NCBI GenBank assembly: GCA_900759445.1 | Contig: CAAEVH010000026.1 | Coordinates: forward strand, 1-18,786 | Length of the DNA stretch: 18,786 nucleotides | Reading direction: 5' to 3' | From: an uncultured Raoultella sp. | GTDB lineage: Bacteria > Pseudomonadota > Gammaproteobacteria > Enterobacterales > Enterobacteriaceae | In this document: positions 18,457 to 18,786 of the stretch, piece by piece | How the letters are laid out: every line of letters begins with the position of its first letter | Numbering within the stretch: the first letter of the stretch is position 1 | The notes under the pieces: model-generated | Database searches by the model: none | What the model saw: only the letters and a program-made list of their open reading frames with translations | What the model was told of the DNA's origin: nothing | Made by a program: the position numbers and the translations under genes

Positions 18457-18786
<330 letters not shown>

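Overview
The window is a conserved chromosomal block of an enteric bacterium (Enterobacteriaceae). Gene content, order and orientation match the E. coli mra/sec to pdh region (lpxC-secM-secA-mutT / yacG-zapD-coaE / guaC / hofC-hofB-ppdD / nadC / ampD-ampE / aroP / pdhR-aceE). Most proteins have the same length as my recollection of the E. coli orthologs, but the many substitutions make this a different genus. An Enterobacter-, Citrobacter- or Salmonella-like organism fits, and the sequence alone does not settle the genus. No rRNA, tRNA, CRISPR array, insertion sequence, integrase or prophage gene was found.

Layout, left to right. (1) Positions 1-1190 hold the start of aceE and all of pdhR on the minus strand, separated by an intergenic stretch carrying an ERIC repeat. 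The pdhR promoter has a near-perfect PdhR operator just downstream of its predicted start site. (2) aroP (plus) is divergent from pdhR across about 600 bp of regulatory or non-coding DNA. (3) Positions 3321-5677 hold a two-gene unit absent from this site in E. coli K-12 as I recall it. It encodes a GPH-family sugar:cation symporter and a GH43 glycosidase without a signal peptide, translationally coupled and preceded by a good CRP-like site. This is the only clearly accessory part of the window. (4) ampD-ampE (minus, 4-bp overlap) link peptidoglycan recycling to beta-lactamase control. (5) nadC (NAD synthesis) is followed by a terminator and then the type IV pilus operon ppdD-hofB-hofC (plus). 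(6) guaC (minus, GMP reductase) converges on hofC. (7) coaE-zapD-yacG (plus) form a tight operon (CoA synthesis, FtsZ-ring factor, gyrase inhibitor). (8) mutT, secA, secM and lpxC are all on the minus strand. SecM is the arrest-peptide sensor of secretion that controls secA translation; its complete arrest motif and the RNA helix covering the secA ribosome-binding region are both visible.

Converging gene ends (GH43/ampE, hofC/guaC, yacG/mutT) each have a strong near-perfect hairpin in a gap of only 30-50 bp. I found no evidence for an undescribed defence, mobile or biosynthetic system. The points most worth checking are the GPH-GH43 pair with its CRP-like site, the ERIC element inside the pdh transcript, the variant SecM arrest sequence, and the perfect palindrome that ends secA only a few bases before mutT.
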